From Bacteroidota bacterium (GTDB taxonomy: Bacteria; Bacteroidota; Ignavibacteria; Kapaibacteriales; NICIL-2): DNA of 48,529 nt. Position 1 is the stretch's first letter. Each line of letters begins with the position of its first letter. Of the stretch, positions 34,659 through 43,909 are shown one piece after another. The stretch is from contig JAIBAE010000026.1 of the NCBI GenBank assembly GCA_019695345.1, forward strand, positions 1 through 48,529. Direction: 5' to 3'. The notes beneath the pieces were generated by a model. It was not told the origin of the DNA and ran no database searches. It saw only the letters and a program-made list of their open reading frames with translations. A program made the translations under genes and the position numbers.

Positions 34659-36308
34659 ATGATACATAAGAAATATATACTTCTAAGTGCATGTGTTGTA
34701 TGGGTGTTGAGTGTAACTGCGCAACTACAGGCACAAACCAAATGGATTGATGCCAGTGCCTCGCTAGGGCTGTCGTCGGATATGTATTCTCAAAGCGGCG
34801 GGCAACCAACAACAATGCCATCATCGGTACAGCGTGCTACCTTACGCGCTTCGGTTGTGTTATTAGAGCAAATTGAATTACCGTTCGAAGCGTATATCAC
34901 AAATACACAAGCAGGATACAACCAGCCATTTAATCAATTCGGAATAAACCCACGGTTTGGGTCATGGCTAACGCTTCACGCAGGATACTTCTCCATGCGC
35001 ATGAGCGACTTTACCTTTGGCGATGCCCGTTTACTTGGTGGTGGTGCGGAGCTTACCCCAAAAAATTTCCGGTTTGGTGTGTTTTATGGATATTCCCGCG
35101 AAGCACGCAATCCAGATATTCCTAATTTTTTTGTGGGTGAATATAAACGCCGGGTAATGGGAATGAAAATGGGGTACGGTGATGAAAGTGGTGGAAGTCT
35201 TTCCCTCAACATTTTACATGCTCAGGATGATTCTACATCAATCAAACGCGACTCACTTACTCCAACCCCACAAGAAAATCTGGTAACATCATTGTCCTTT
35301 ACAATTCCAATGTTCGAAAATGTTATTCGACTAACTGGGGAAGTAGCTGCGGGTGCGTTTACCAATAACACTCAAGCCCAACTTATCGACAGCGCAAACA
35401 GGATTGAAATACAAGAATCATTATACAATGCCAACATTAGTACACAAGTAGATGGCGCAGCCAAAGTGGGTTTAATGATAACGCCATCAAACACATGGAA
35501 TGTTCGCTTTGATGCCCAGTGGATTGGCCCGGGCTATGTAACACTGGGGTATGTGCAGCTACAAAACGATGCGCTCGATTTAACAGTTACACCTTCTTTG
35601 CGTTTGTTTGAAAGTAAAGTATTTATTCGTGCATCTATCGGAAGAAGAACCAACAATCTGCGTAATACACGGTTGGCATCAACCGATAGAACAATCGGTT
35701 CACTTAACACATCAATTCAGTTTACCGACCAGATTGGACTTGATGCAATGTACAGCAACTTCGGGATGAGATCATCACACAGAAACGATACTATTAGAGT
35801 TGAGAATATATCGCAAATGTATTCCTTTACACCACGTGCTAACTTTCAGGCATTTGGCGGAACAAACGCACTATCGTTAACGGCAACGTTCCAACAAAGC
35901 GAGGACAAAAATCAGTTTACCGCAAACGCTACAAACAACACAACATCAAGTTTTGCATTAGTACATTCGTTGTCGTTTACATCAACATTAAGTTTTGCAA
36001 CATCAGCGTTGTATAACAAGGTTCTGAATTCATCATTTTCAACCGGTATAACAACGCTTAACGAAACAATTGGATACTCACTTTTCGAACGATTACTTTC
36101 GTTAAGTGGAACAGCCGGTGTAAACTTTATCTCATCAGCAAACAACTCCACTCAGTTTATGGGACGTTTCTCTGCCACGTTCGATTTAAAAGCATGGGGT
36201 TCGTTTACAGCACAAATCATGAATAACAATTATAATTTCGATACAGTAAGTAAACAACCATCGTATAGCGAATTACAAGGTAGTTTACAGTACGCAGTTA
36301 GTTTTTAG
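34659..36308 (+). CDS. Predicted outer-membrane beta-barrel protein
   Basis: A 549-residue exported protein. It has a signal peptide (MIHKKYILLSACVVWVLSVT, cleavage near LQAQ). The rest is alternating amphipathic strands (RFGVFYGYSREA, WNVRFDAQWIGPGYVTLGYV, SLSATFDLKAWGSFTAQIMN). The chain ends in Phe (LQYAVSF), as is usual for proteins assembled by the BAM complex. No named family was recognised. It is followed by the giant gene on the same strand after 153 bp that contain a family A half-element, so it may anchor or export that protein. That link is inference from position. Confidence 0.72.
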   Translation: MIHKKYILLSACVVWVLSVTAQLQAQTKWIDASASLGLSSDMYSQSGGQPTTMPSSVQRATLRASVVLLEQIELPFEAYITNTQAGYNQPFNQFGINPRFGSWLTLHAGYFSMRMSDFTFGDARLLGGGAELTPKNFRFGVFYGYSREARNPDIPNFFVGEYKRRVMGMKMGYGDESGGSLSLNILHAQDDSTSIKRDSLTPTPQENLVTSLSFTIPMFENVIRLTGEVAAGAFTNNTQAQLIDSANRIEIQESLYNANISTQVDGAAKVGLMITPSNTWNVRFDAQWIGPGYVTLGYVQLQNDALDLTVTPSLRLFESKVFIRASIGRRTNNLRNTRLASTDRTIGSLNTSIQFTDQIGLDAMYSNFGMRSSHRNDTIRVENISQMYSFTPRANFQAFGGTNALSLTATFQQSEDKNQFTANATNNTTSSFALVHSLSFTSTLSFATSALYNKVLNSSFSTGITTLNETIGYSLFERLLSLSGTAGVNFISSANNSTQFMGRFSATFDLKAWGSFTAQIMNNNYNFDTVSKQPSYSELQGSLQYAVSF

Positions 36309-36368
36309 TATTTTCTTGTTGTACAGCTCCACACGGTTCACGTACAACGCCGGTGCATTGCATGGAGA

Positions 36369-36432
36369 GACTCTCCCGCAAGGCACACCGTTTCCCGCGA
36401 TGCAACGCCCGGGGCGGTCACGCGATAGCAAA
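36369..36432. repeat. Family A repeat, solo right half
   Basis: GACTCTCCCGCAAGGC and GGGGCGGTCACGCGATAGCA plus AAA are the two motifs of a right half in order. It ends 29 nt before the start of the giant gene. A separate hairpin, GTTGTAC/GTACAAC, lies just upstream. Confidence 0.55.
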
Positions 36433-36461
36433 AAGTTCAAAAACATATTACGGATGTTGAT

Positions 36462-39400
36462 ATGAAAAAAGCAGTACTTTTATTAGTAACAATGATTTGT
36501 GGAATGCAAGCCTACGCCCAAGATGTACGCGTGGATGTGCGGTTGTTGCGTCCTGTCCCGTTACAGCTATCGCAATGGCGTACCGACCCAAGTATTGTGC
36601 AAATTCAGATTACTGCGTTGCGTAATGTTGAACCGTTTATTGTTGCTTTTGAAGTTAGGAATAATAATACGGGGCAAAGTGCTCGAACAAATAACTCGCA
36701 TGCGTGTATGCCGTTGTTTCCCGACCGTGGCTCGCGTAGATTAAACGCCGGTGAAGTGATTACGATAAATGGTCCGCAACTGATTTGTAATAATGCCGTA
36801 GATGCGGCACCTGAACTTCAGCGTAGTGTACTTGCCGCAGGTGCTATTCCGGAAGGTGATTACTCTTTTTGTATAAAAGTAATTAACGCAACCGACCGCC
36901 GCACAGAATACGCCTTAACCGGAAGAGACTGCGATTACTTTACCGCAGTATGGAGCGACCCTCCAAGTTTAATAAACCCTGTAAGCCAGATGGATATTGC
37001 TTGTACAAGTGCAATCAATTTGCAATGGACGCCGCTATCACCACCTATACCCGGAGTAACAACACAATACAGAGTTAAAGTTGTTGGTGTACAAGATGGG
37101 CAAGAACCGCGTGCTGCACTTGATGCCGCCGCAGTTACCGATGTTGTGATTAATGAGATTGTTCTTGCAAGCCCATATTTGATTGCTCCGAACAATCCGC
37201 GCATACTTGATATTATAAACCGCCGTGCTCCGCGATATACAAGATTTGCATGGCAAGTTCAAGCAGTACAAAATGATGTTGCACACACTCCGATTGCAAC
37301 ACGTGGTGGCGGATTAGGCAAAAGTGAGATTGGTTTATTTTGGGTGAACTGTGCTTCGGTAGAAACTTCTTGTACTACAGAGCGATTTAACCTGATAAAC
37401 TTTTACCCTGATAACAGAGATACAGTGCCGTGGGTATACCCACATATGATTATGCAGTGGAGTCCGTTTTGTAACGAATTACAAAGTTACGATTACACGC
37501 TGCATATTAACAGAGTTGGTGGTGGCGCATTGCCGGATAACTCTAGGTTGCTTTCGTGGGGTAATAATGTGATGTCGGCACAAGGAGTAAGTGATGCATT
37601 ACGTGCTTCGCTTATTATTGGTAATACACGTAATAGAACAGGTGGAACGCCAACGTTAAACAATTCGTTAGAACGAGGTCCGGGATACTCTTGGTATTGC
37701 GAAACTGACATTGTAAAAAGTGGCAGAACATTTCATGCAACATCAACACCAACAGAATTCTCGTTAGGATTGAAAATGCCGGTGAATCCTGAGCCGGCCA
37801 ATAATGCCGTGTTAGAAAGCGGTGCAGCCGTAGCTCTTCGTTGGGATATACCGTCACCATCTCGGTTAATGTTCGACCCACCAGATGTAGGGACAAGAAT
37901 AAGAACAGAGAGTGGGATGGAGTTTGGTGCGGCAATGGAGTTTGTTCGTGTGAAGTTATCACGAGCTAATGATATGAGCTCACCAATTGCATCGCGTTCA
38001 CAACGATTCCCGGAAACAGGAAATTATGTTACGGGTGAAAGTGCTATCAATGGAATGTTTGGCAGAAAAGCATTAGAAGGTTTGAATTTAACTTCGGGAA
38101 CGTATTATTGGCGTGTTGAATATTGTAACCCGATGGATACGTTGCAAGTGTACCGCCAAGGACCCATTTGGCGATTTGAAATTCGTAGTGAGGATATTCC
38201 TGCTACAACGTGTTTACGCATAACACCTGCAGCACCCGAGAACAGAGGTACAGTCTCGGAAGGTACTGGTAGAGTTCGTTTCTCTGTGTTAGTGCGACCG
38301 TTAATTAACATCAATAACGTTCGTGGGGGACGATTACGCATTTGGCGTATGAGTTCGATGAGTGAAGAACCAGGAACAGTAAAAGGTCGCCCACCGGTAT
38401 TCGACGGTAGTTTTTCCGGTCATGCAGAACAAGATATACGCCTTGCTATGGAAAGCGGTTCGTTATCAGCCTACAACCTAAACTTTTTGAATGGCGAGCG
38501 TGCAACACAAACCTGGACAGCTACAAACAATACCACATACATGTGGCAGTTTACATTACAGGTTGATGGCGCGAGTATTCGCCGAGATGGAACGCCATGT
38601 ACACTATCGCAAATTGAAAGTAGTGACGGTATTTTTACGTTCCGTCAAGGATGTACCGACCCATGTATAAAACCCGCACCATCAAACACAACGCCGTCAT
38701 CGCGTTCGTTTGCAGTAGGCGATGAACTTATCGTCGGGCATTTCCGTGCTAGGTTAACACGAGTAAGCGGAACAGGTAGTTCGTTAAGTGGCGAAGCAAC
38801 AGTAAACATTCCTGTATTTCGCGGTGGAATGCAAGTTGAGTTTAACAATATTCAGGTGAACTCGGATAATGAAGTATATGGTGGAGAGTTGCGTGGTAGA
38901 GTAGCACCAAGCGCACCCGTAAACAGTACCGTTGCTAATGCATTGACAGGAGGTTTGGGCTTAACACGTCCGCAAGTGGATGCAATGCACGGATTGGCTT
39001 CGGATGCTACGCGCTTAGTAAGCAATTTAGTTGAGGGCTCACCGGTAAACTTACCGATTGGATTTGATAGAGTCATTGAAGGGCAAAGAGTTGTTGTTGG
39101 TGTTATGGGAATGGTATTTATGCCAACCAGTGCACGGATGAATGTTGTGCTTTCATTCCCTATGCCTGCATTAGGGCCGGGAGAACGCATTGGATTTGGT
39201 GCAAGGAATCTGTGCTTTTATCCGGGTGGGTTAGGAAGTGAGTTTGATATTGGCTTAGTTGATGACTTAGGGTACCGCCCAAGTGATTCTTCGTGGTCGT
39301 TCCACTTCTTAGCTCCACGAAGTGAAGACAGAGGACGAGGTGTTGCGGCTGACTCAGGAACATTTGCACGTTTTGGGTGTAATGGATTTGAGTTTATTCG

Positions 39401-42400
39401 GATTAAAGCAGAAGTGGAATTTCCGCAAACGTGGATGAAACACTCGCCAGATGACGGACACAATGTTAAGGCGCAGTTTACAACTCTTATACGCGCATCG
39501 GGAGATTTTATAGCTGAAGCCACGATGGAACAATTCTCGCCTGCCGGAACGCCGGACTTTGTGATGAGAGTTGACACTGTTGCCTTGGACTTTTCGGATT
39601 TAGATAACCCAAGGTCAATACGTTTTCCGGAAGGATATAGAGGTGCAACTGATAACCATTGGCGTGGATTCTATATGAACCGGTTAACAATGAAGTTACC
39701 CGACCAGCTACGAACCTTTGAAGAAGGAAGACCACCGCAAGTTGAAGTTGCTAATACATTGATTGACAGAACCGGTTTTTCGATGAAGGCAAGAGTAGTG
39801 AATATTATTCAATACCCACGAGGCAACTTTGGTGAATGGGGTGCATCGTTAGATACAGCAGGGATTGACTTTGTGAGTTCGTCGTTGGAACGTGGTTATC
39901 TGATGGGTAGAATAAAAATTCCAATTAGTGATAGTGCTTTAGCTTATAGTGCTACACTTGCCCGTGCTAGAGGTGGTAGTGGATTAGAGTTTGAGTTTAA
40001 TATACGTCCGCGAGATACAATTAACGCGCCATTGTGGGTTGCACGATTGCGATTAAACCCAACATCGTATATACGATTAAATGCAAGTGCGCGCGGGTTT
40101 GTTGCAGAAGCAATGTTAAGCGGTGGTATCTCTATAACGGGTGATGCAAATGGTATCCCGCTTGGGTTTAGAGGAATTCGGTTTGAGAATTTTCATTTAA
40201 CAACTAACGCACCGTACATAGAGTGTGGTAACTGGAGTTTTGCTTCACCACAACACGGATTGTTTGTAGAACCCGTGCCAACACCAACAGGAGAAGGTGG
40301 TGGTAGTAACGGTGGTATGAGTGGATTCCCGGTTAGTATAGGAAATATACAAGTTGTTGGTGGAACGCGTGAAGGTGGACGTCCCGGCATGGGAATTCGA
40401 TTTACGATTAGCGTTAACTTACAACCGGGTAATAATGCAATAAGTGGTGGAACTACGCTAAGTATATGGGGCGCAATGGAAACTGCCGGTGGCATGCGGG
40501 CAGTGTTTGATGGTGTTGATTTGGATTCGATTGGAATACGTGCAGATATGGGTGCAGTAGCAATTGAAGGTAGTGTTGCATTTTACAGAAGAGACCCAAC
40601 ATTTGGAACAGGATTTAGAGGAAGAATCAGCGCAAACTTTTTACGTATGGTACAAGCTACTGCAACAATGCAATTTGGAGCTAAACCTATTTCGCCAAGT
40701 AGTGCAGAAGAGTTTAGGTATTGGTATGTTGATGCTCGTGTTACATTGTCATCGGGTATTATGGTGTTCAGTGGTGTGGGTATCTATGGCTTTGGTGGTG
40801 GTGCTTGGTATAATATGGTCCGAGAAACGCCAAGTAGTTCAGGAGCGAGCCTCTCCGCCGCGGATAGGGCTTTACTTAGTGGTGGTGCGGGGGCGTCTGC
40901 GCCAGCATCATCTACACCGGGTCAGACTAATTCGGGAACACGTTATGTTCCTTCGTACGACCCACGTGGTGCAACGTTTGGTTTTTATGGAATGATAACC
41001 GTTGGTACGTATCCAAGTGCTGATGCCTTTAACTGTGATGTTCGCTTGGAGGTTTCGTTTGCTGGTGGAGGTATTAGAGAAATACGATTACGTGGTGATG
41101 GATATATGATGGCAGGTATAAATAGCAGGAGTGATGCTAAGGTAACTATGTATGCAGATATTTATTACAACTTCCCAGATAGAATTTTTCACGGTGATTT
41201 TGATGTGAGAATTCGTGCCGCGGTTGTTACGGGCGGCGGACACATGGTGATGCACTTTGCACCAACCACATGGTATGTAAAAATTGGTGACCCCGAAGCA
41301 GAGCGTGTGAATATTAATTTGATGGATATTATTCAGGTACAAGCGTATGTAATGTGCGGTATGAACTTACCAAACAGTATGAATGTACCAAGAGAGATTA
41401 CTGAGTTGATTGCAGTTCCGCCACCGCCACGTGGTATGGCACAACTTACACGCGGAGATGGATTTGCATTTGGCGCAAGAGCAGATATACCTCCGGGTCC
41501 GCGTCCTTTGGAAATGCAGTTCCTGATTTTCTATGCCTCAATGAAGTTAATGGTTGGCTTTGATGTTTCGTTATTGAATTACGGACCAAATGCAACGTGT
41601 GCAAACACCGGTGGTGCAATGGGAATTAACGGTTGGTATGCGTTGGGGCAAATGTATGCACGTGTAGATGCTTCGATTGGAATTGGTGTGGACTTATGGT
41701 TTGTATCGGGTAGGTTTGAAATACTTGGGATGCGGCTTGCAGCTATCTTGCGTGCAGGATTACCTAACCCAACTTGGATGCAAGGTGCTGTTGGTGGAGA
41801 TTATAACATTCTTGGTGGTTTGGTTCACGGACATTGTGAATTCCAATTTAGTGTTGGAGAAGAATGCAGACCAATTGTAGAAAGCGGTGCAGCAAGTGCT
41901 GATTGGTTTAACCAGATTTCGCCACAAGATGGTGCGACTGATGTTTCAATTTTTGTACAGCCATCGGTAGCAGCTAACTTACCATTAGAAAAACCATTTT
42001 ACTTAGAAGAACCCGATGGTAATGGAAGAACGGTTATCAAGATTTACCGTTTGAAAGTTCGTTCGTTTACTATGGTGAATGCAGATAGAGGTAATGCTGC
42101 GGTTACTACAGCAAATCAGGTGAATGCGAATGATGCACACTATGTGGTGCAAACACCTTCTGCTCCTTTAACACAACGCACTCGCCATACATCCACATTT
42201 ACAGCGTACGCACAAGAGTTTACAGGTAGCAGTGTTGGTTTTGCTACGCAAATGGCTTCTACCGCTACAATAAGAGATGCCGCAGCACGCGAGAACGCGC
42301 GCATGGATTATTTAAACAGATACTATAATACTCCAACTAACTGGAGTGATGCACGATTCAGAACCGGAGATAGAAGAGGTCAGTTGATAGAGAAATCTAT

Positions 42401-43895
42401 TTCAACAACATTTACAACCGAAGTATTACCGGATTCTATTCGACCGCAAGAAGTGTATTTATCGTATCCCCGTAACCGCCAGCGTTGGTATTTACAAGGA
42501 CATTGTACGAATGGATTTATTAGTTTGCTTAACAACCGTGCAGATTTGTTTCCTGCAAATACCAGAGTAATGACCTATGATTATTATCTGCGGTTTATTT
42601 CAATGCCGGGTAACCAAAAAATTGAAGTTCCATTTTCGTATAATGTTTCTCAACCACCGTATTACGTTGGCGAAACACGTGACCAAAGCACTGCAGCCTT
42701 ACGTTCTGCATGGGCATCACGTGGGGGATACATTTCGTTTGAGATACCACCACTACAAAACAATACCATGTATGCAGTACAGGTTATTAGAAAAGGTACG
42801 TCAATTACTGCCATGGCAGCAGCAGGCATGTCGTCTTTTAGTATGCCGGCATTAGGTGGAGCTGGTGGCGGAAGAAGTACGCCGGGTGTATCAGCTGCGG
42901 GTATTGCAGGTTCTGCATTATCATCCAGTCTAGCTGGAACTCAAATCAGAAATCTCTATGCCTCTATGCTTGGAAGATATAGCTCATCGTTGAACATACA
43001 ACAACGCCAGATTTCAGGATTTGAGTTAGGAAGAACCGTTAACGATTTTGAAAAGTTGCTCTTTTTAATGTTCTTCAAAACAAGCCGTCACAACCAATTA
43101 GGCGCAAAGGTAGCAACATTAACACGTGGCACCACTACGGTTACACCTGCTTCATGGAATTTACAAACGGTGAAATCGGGATATACAGCACCGGAGTTAT
43201 TTGACCCGTTTGATATCGAAACACAAACAGTTGATTTAGGCACTAACGGTGTAACACATACCTACAAAATAGATCCGCTTATCAAAATTAGCGGAACGCC
43301 GCGTACATCCCGTTGGCATACGCAATATGCTAACCCGTTAATCTATGATGCCTATAACTGGATGCGGTTTGGCTTAGGACAGTATGCATTGTTAACACGC
43401 CAGTTAGAGTTTGATAGAGCAATTGCACGAGGTGAAAACTTTGTAGATGCACCAAGTGTTGACCCCGCTATTACCGATGGCGAGATATCCTCTGTATCTA
43501 ATCCCGGACTCATGCGCTCATTCTCAATGTTACAACGTATAAGGTTTACCATACAACCAAACCAAAGTGGTTCATCGTTAGGAATTGGAAGTGGAGGTAC
43601 TGTGTCGTTTGCCCCTTATCAATGGAATGTTCATTACATGCAACCGGCGTTTGTTGGCTTCTTGGATTTCCCAATTGTACGAAGTGCTGCTGCACGTCTG
43701 TACGCAAGTTTCTGCGGTGGAGGCGATGTTGGATTTACTCCGGCAGAGTGCGCTCGCTTACGCCAGATTGCTACTACACCGTATAATTATCCGGAATCAA
43801 TCAGACCAAGCAGGTATCAGGTAAACTTGTGGTACAACTACTGCGATATCCCCGATGTAACAACGCCTATGTATCAAATATATCTCGAATACTAA
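36462..43895 (+). CDS. Giant secreted TANFOR-like surface protein
   Basis: A 2477-residue exported protein, about 7.4 kb of uninterrupted frame. It has a signal peptide (MKKAVLLLVTMICGMQAYA). Residues about 20-170 resemble the TANFOR domain of Bacteroidota surface proteins: GAIPEGDYSFCIKV, GRDCDYFTAVWSDPPSLINP. Fibronectin-like or Ig-like segments follow (INLQWTPLSPP, VALRWDIPSPS, GTYYWRVEYCN). The large middle (about 780-1800) is glycine- and beta-rich with repeated 'GISITG...FENF' and 'YGFGGGAWYN' style strands and a Ser/Ala/Gly linker near 1456-1496. It contains many Cys. There is no T9SS domain at the C-terminus (MYQIYLEY), so export may need a partner such as the barrel upstream. The FN3 gene starts 14 nt downstream. 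Function unknown; adhesion or gliding is possible. Confidence 0.75.
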   Translation: MKKAVLLLVTMICGMQAYAQDVRVDVRLLRPVPLQLSQWRTDPSIVQIQITALRNVEPFIVAFEVRNNNTGQSARTNNSHACMPLFPDRGSRRLNAGEVITINGPQLICNNAVDAAPELQRSVLAAGAIPEGDYSFCIKVINATDRRTEYALTGRDCDYFTAVWSDPPSLINPVSQMDIACTSAINLQWTPLSPPIPGVTTQYRVKVVGVQDGQEPRAALDAAAVTDVVINEIVLASPYLIAPNNPRILDIINRRAPRYTRFAWQVQAVQNDVAHTPIATRGGGLGKSEIGLFWVNCASVETSCTTERFNLINFYPDNRDTVPWVYPHMIMQWSPFCNELQSYDYTLHINRVGGGALPDNSRLLSWGNNVMSAQGVSDALRASLIIGNTRNRTGGTPTLNNSLERGPGYSWYCETDIVKSGRTFHATSTPTEFSLGLKMPVNPEPANNAVLESGAAVALRWDIPSPSRLMFDPPDVGTRIRTESGMEFGAAMEFVRVKLSRANDMSSPIASRSQRFPETGNYVTGESAINGMFGRKALEGLNLTSGTYYWRVEYCNPMDTLQVYRQGPIWRFEIRSEDIPATTCLRITPAAPENRGTVSEGTGRVRFSVLVRPLININNVRGGRLRIWRMSSMSEEPGTVKGRPPVFDGSFSGHAEQDIRLAMESGSLSAYNLNFLNGERATQTWTATNNTTYMWQFTLQVDGASIRRDGTPCTLSQIESSDGIFTFRQGCTDPCIKPAPSNTTPSSRSFAVGDELIVGHFRARLTRVSGTGSSLSGEATVNIPVFRGGMQVEFNNIQVNSDNEVYGGELRGRVAPSAPVNSTVANALTGGLGLTRPQVDAMHGLASDATRLVSNLVEGSPVNLPIGFDRVIEGQRVVVGVMGMVFMPTSARMNVVLSFPMPALGPGERIGFGARNLCFYPGGLGSEFDIGLVDDLGYRPSDSSWSFHFLAPRSEDRGRGVAADSGTFARFGCNGFEFIRIKAEVEFPQTWMKHSPDDGHNVKAQFTTLIRASGDFIAEATMEQFSPAGTPDFVMRVDTVALDFSDLDNPRSIRFPEGYRGATDNHWRGFYMNRLTMKLPDQLRTFEEGRPPQVEVANTLIDRTGFSMKARVVNIIQYPRGNFGEWGASLDTAGIDFVSSSLERGYLMGRIKIPISDSALAYSATLARARGGSGLEFEFNIRPRDTINAPLWVARLRLNPTSYIRLNASARGFVAEAMLSGGISITGDANGIPLGFRGIRFENFHLTTNAPYIECGNWSFASPQHGLFVEPVPTPTGEGGGSNGGMSGFPVSIGNIQVVGGTREGGRPGMGIRFTISVNLQPGNNAISGGTTLSIWGAMETAGGMRAVFDGVDLDSIGIRADMGAVAIEGSVAFYRRDPTFGTGFRGRISANFLRMVQATATMQFGAKPISPSSAEEFRYWYVDARVTLSSGIMVFSGVGIYGFGGGAWYNMVRETPSSSGASLSAADRALLSGGAGASAPASSTPGQTNSGTRYVPSYDPRGATFGFYGMITVGTYPSADAFNCDVRLEVSFAGGGIREIRLRGDGYMMAGINSRSDAKVTMYADIYYNFPDRIFHGDFDVRIRAAVVTGGGHMVMHFAPTTWYVKIGDPEAERVNINLMDIIQVQAYVMCGMNLPNSMNVPREITELIAVPPPPRGMAQLTRGDGFAFGARADIPPGPRPLEMQFLIFYASMKLMVGFDVSLLNYGPNATCANTGGAMGINGWYALGQMYARVDASIGIGVDLWFVSGRFEILGMRLAAILRAGLPNPTWMQGAVGGDYNILGGLVHGHCEFQFSVGEECRPIVESGAASADWFNQISPQDGATDVSIFVQPSVAANLPLEKPFYLEEPDGNGRTVIKIYRLKVRSFTMVNADRGNAAVTTANQVNANDAHYVVQTPSAPLTQRTRHTSTFTAYAQEFTGSSVGFATQMASTATIRDAAARENARMDYLNRYYNTPTNWSDARFRTGDRRGQLIEKSISTTFTTEVLPDSIRPQEVYLSYPRNRQRWYLQGHCTNGFISLLNNRADLFPANTRVMTYDYYLRFISMPGNQKIEVPFSYNVSQPPYYVGETRDQSTAALRSAWASRGGYISFEIPPLQNNTMYAVQVIRKGTSITAMAAAGMSSFSMPALGGAGGGRSTPGVSAAGIAGSALSSSLAGTQIRNLYASMLGRYSSSLNIQQRQISGFELGRTVNDFEKLLFLMFFKTSRHNQLGAKVATLTRGTTTVTPASWNLQTVKSGYTAPELFDPFDIETQTVDLGTNGVTHTYKIDPLIKISGTPRTSRWHTQYANPLIYDAYNWMRFGLGQYALLTRQLEFDRAIARGENFVDAPSVDPAITDGEISSVSNPGLMRSFSMLQRIRFTIQPNQSGSSLGIGSGGTVSFAPYQWNVHYMQPAFVGFLDFPIVRSAAARLYASFCGGGDVGFTPAECARLRQIATTPYNYPESIRPSRYQVNLWYNYCDIPDVTTPMYQIYLEY

Positions 43896-43909
43896 ATCTT
43901 CAGAACATT

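Noticed and set aside
40564-40995. 143-codon ORF in another frame of the giant gene
   Set aside because: It is a frame shadow of the 2477-residue protein; no independent start signal or motif.
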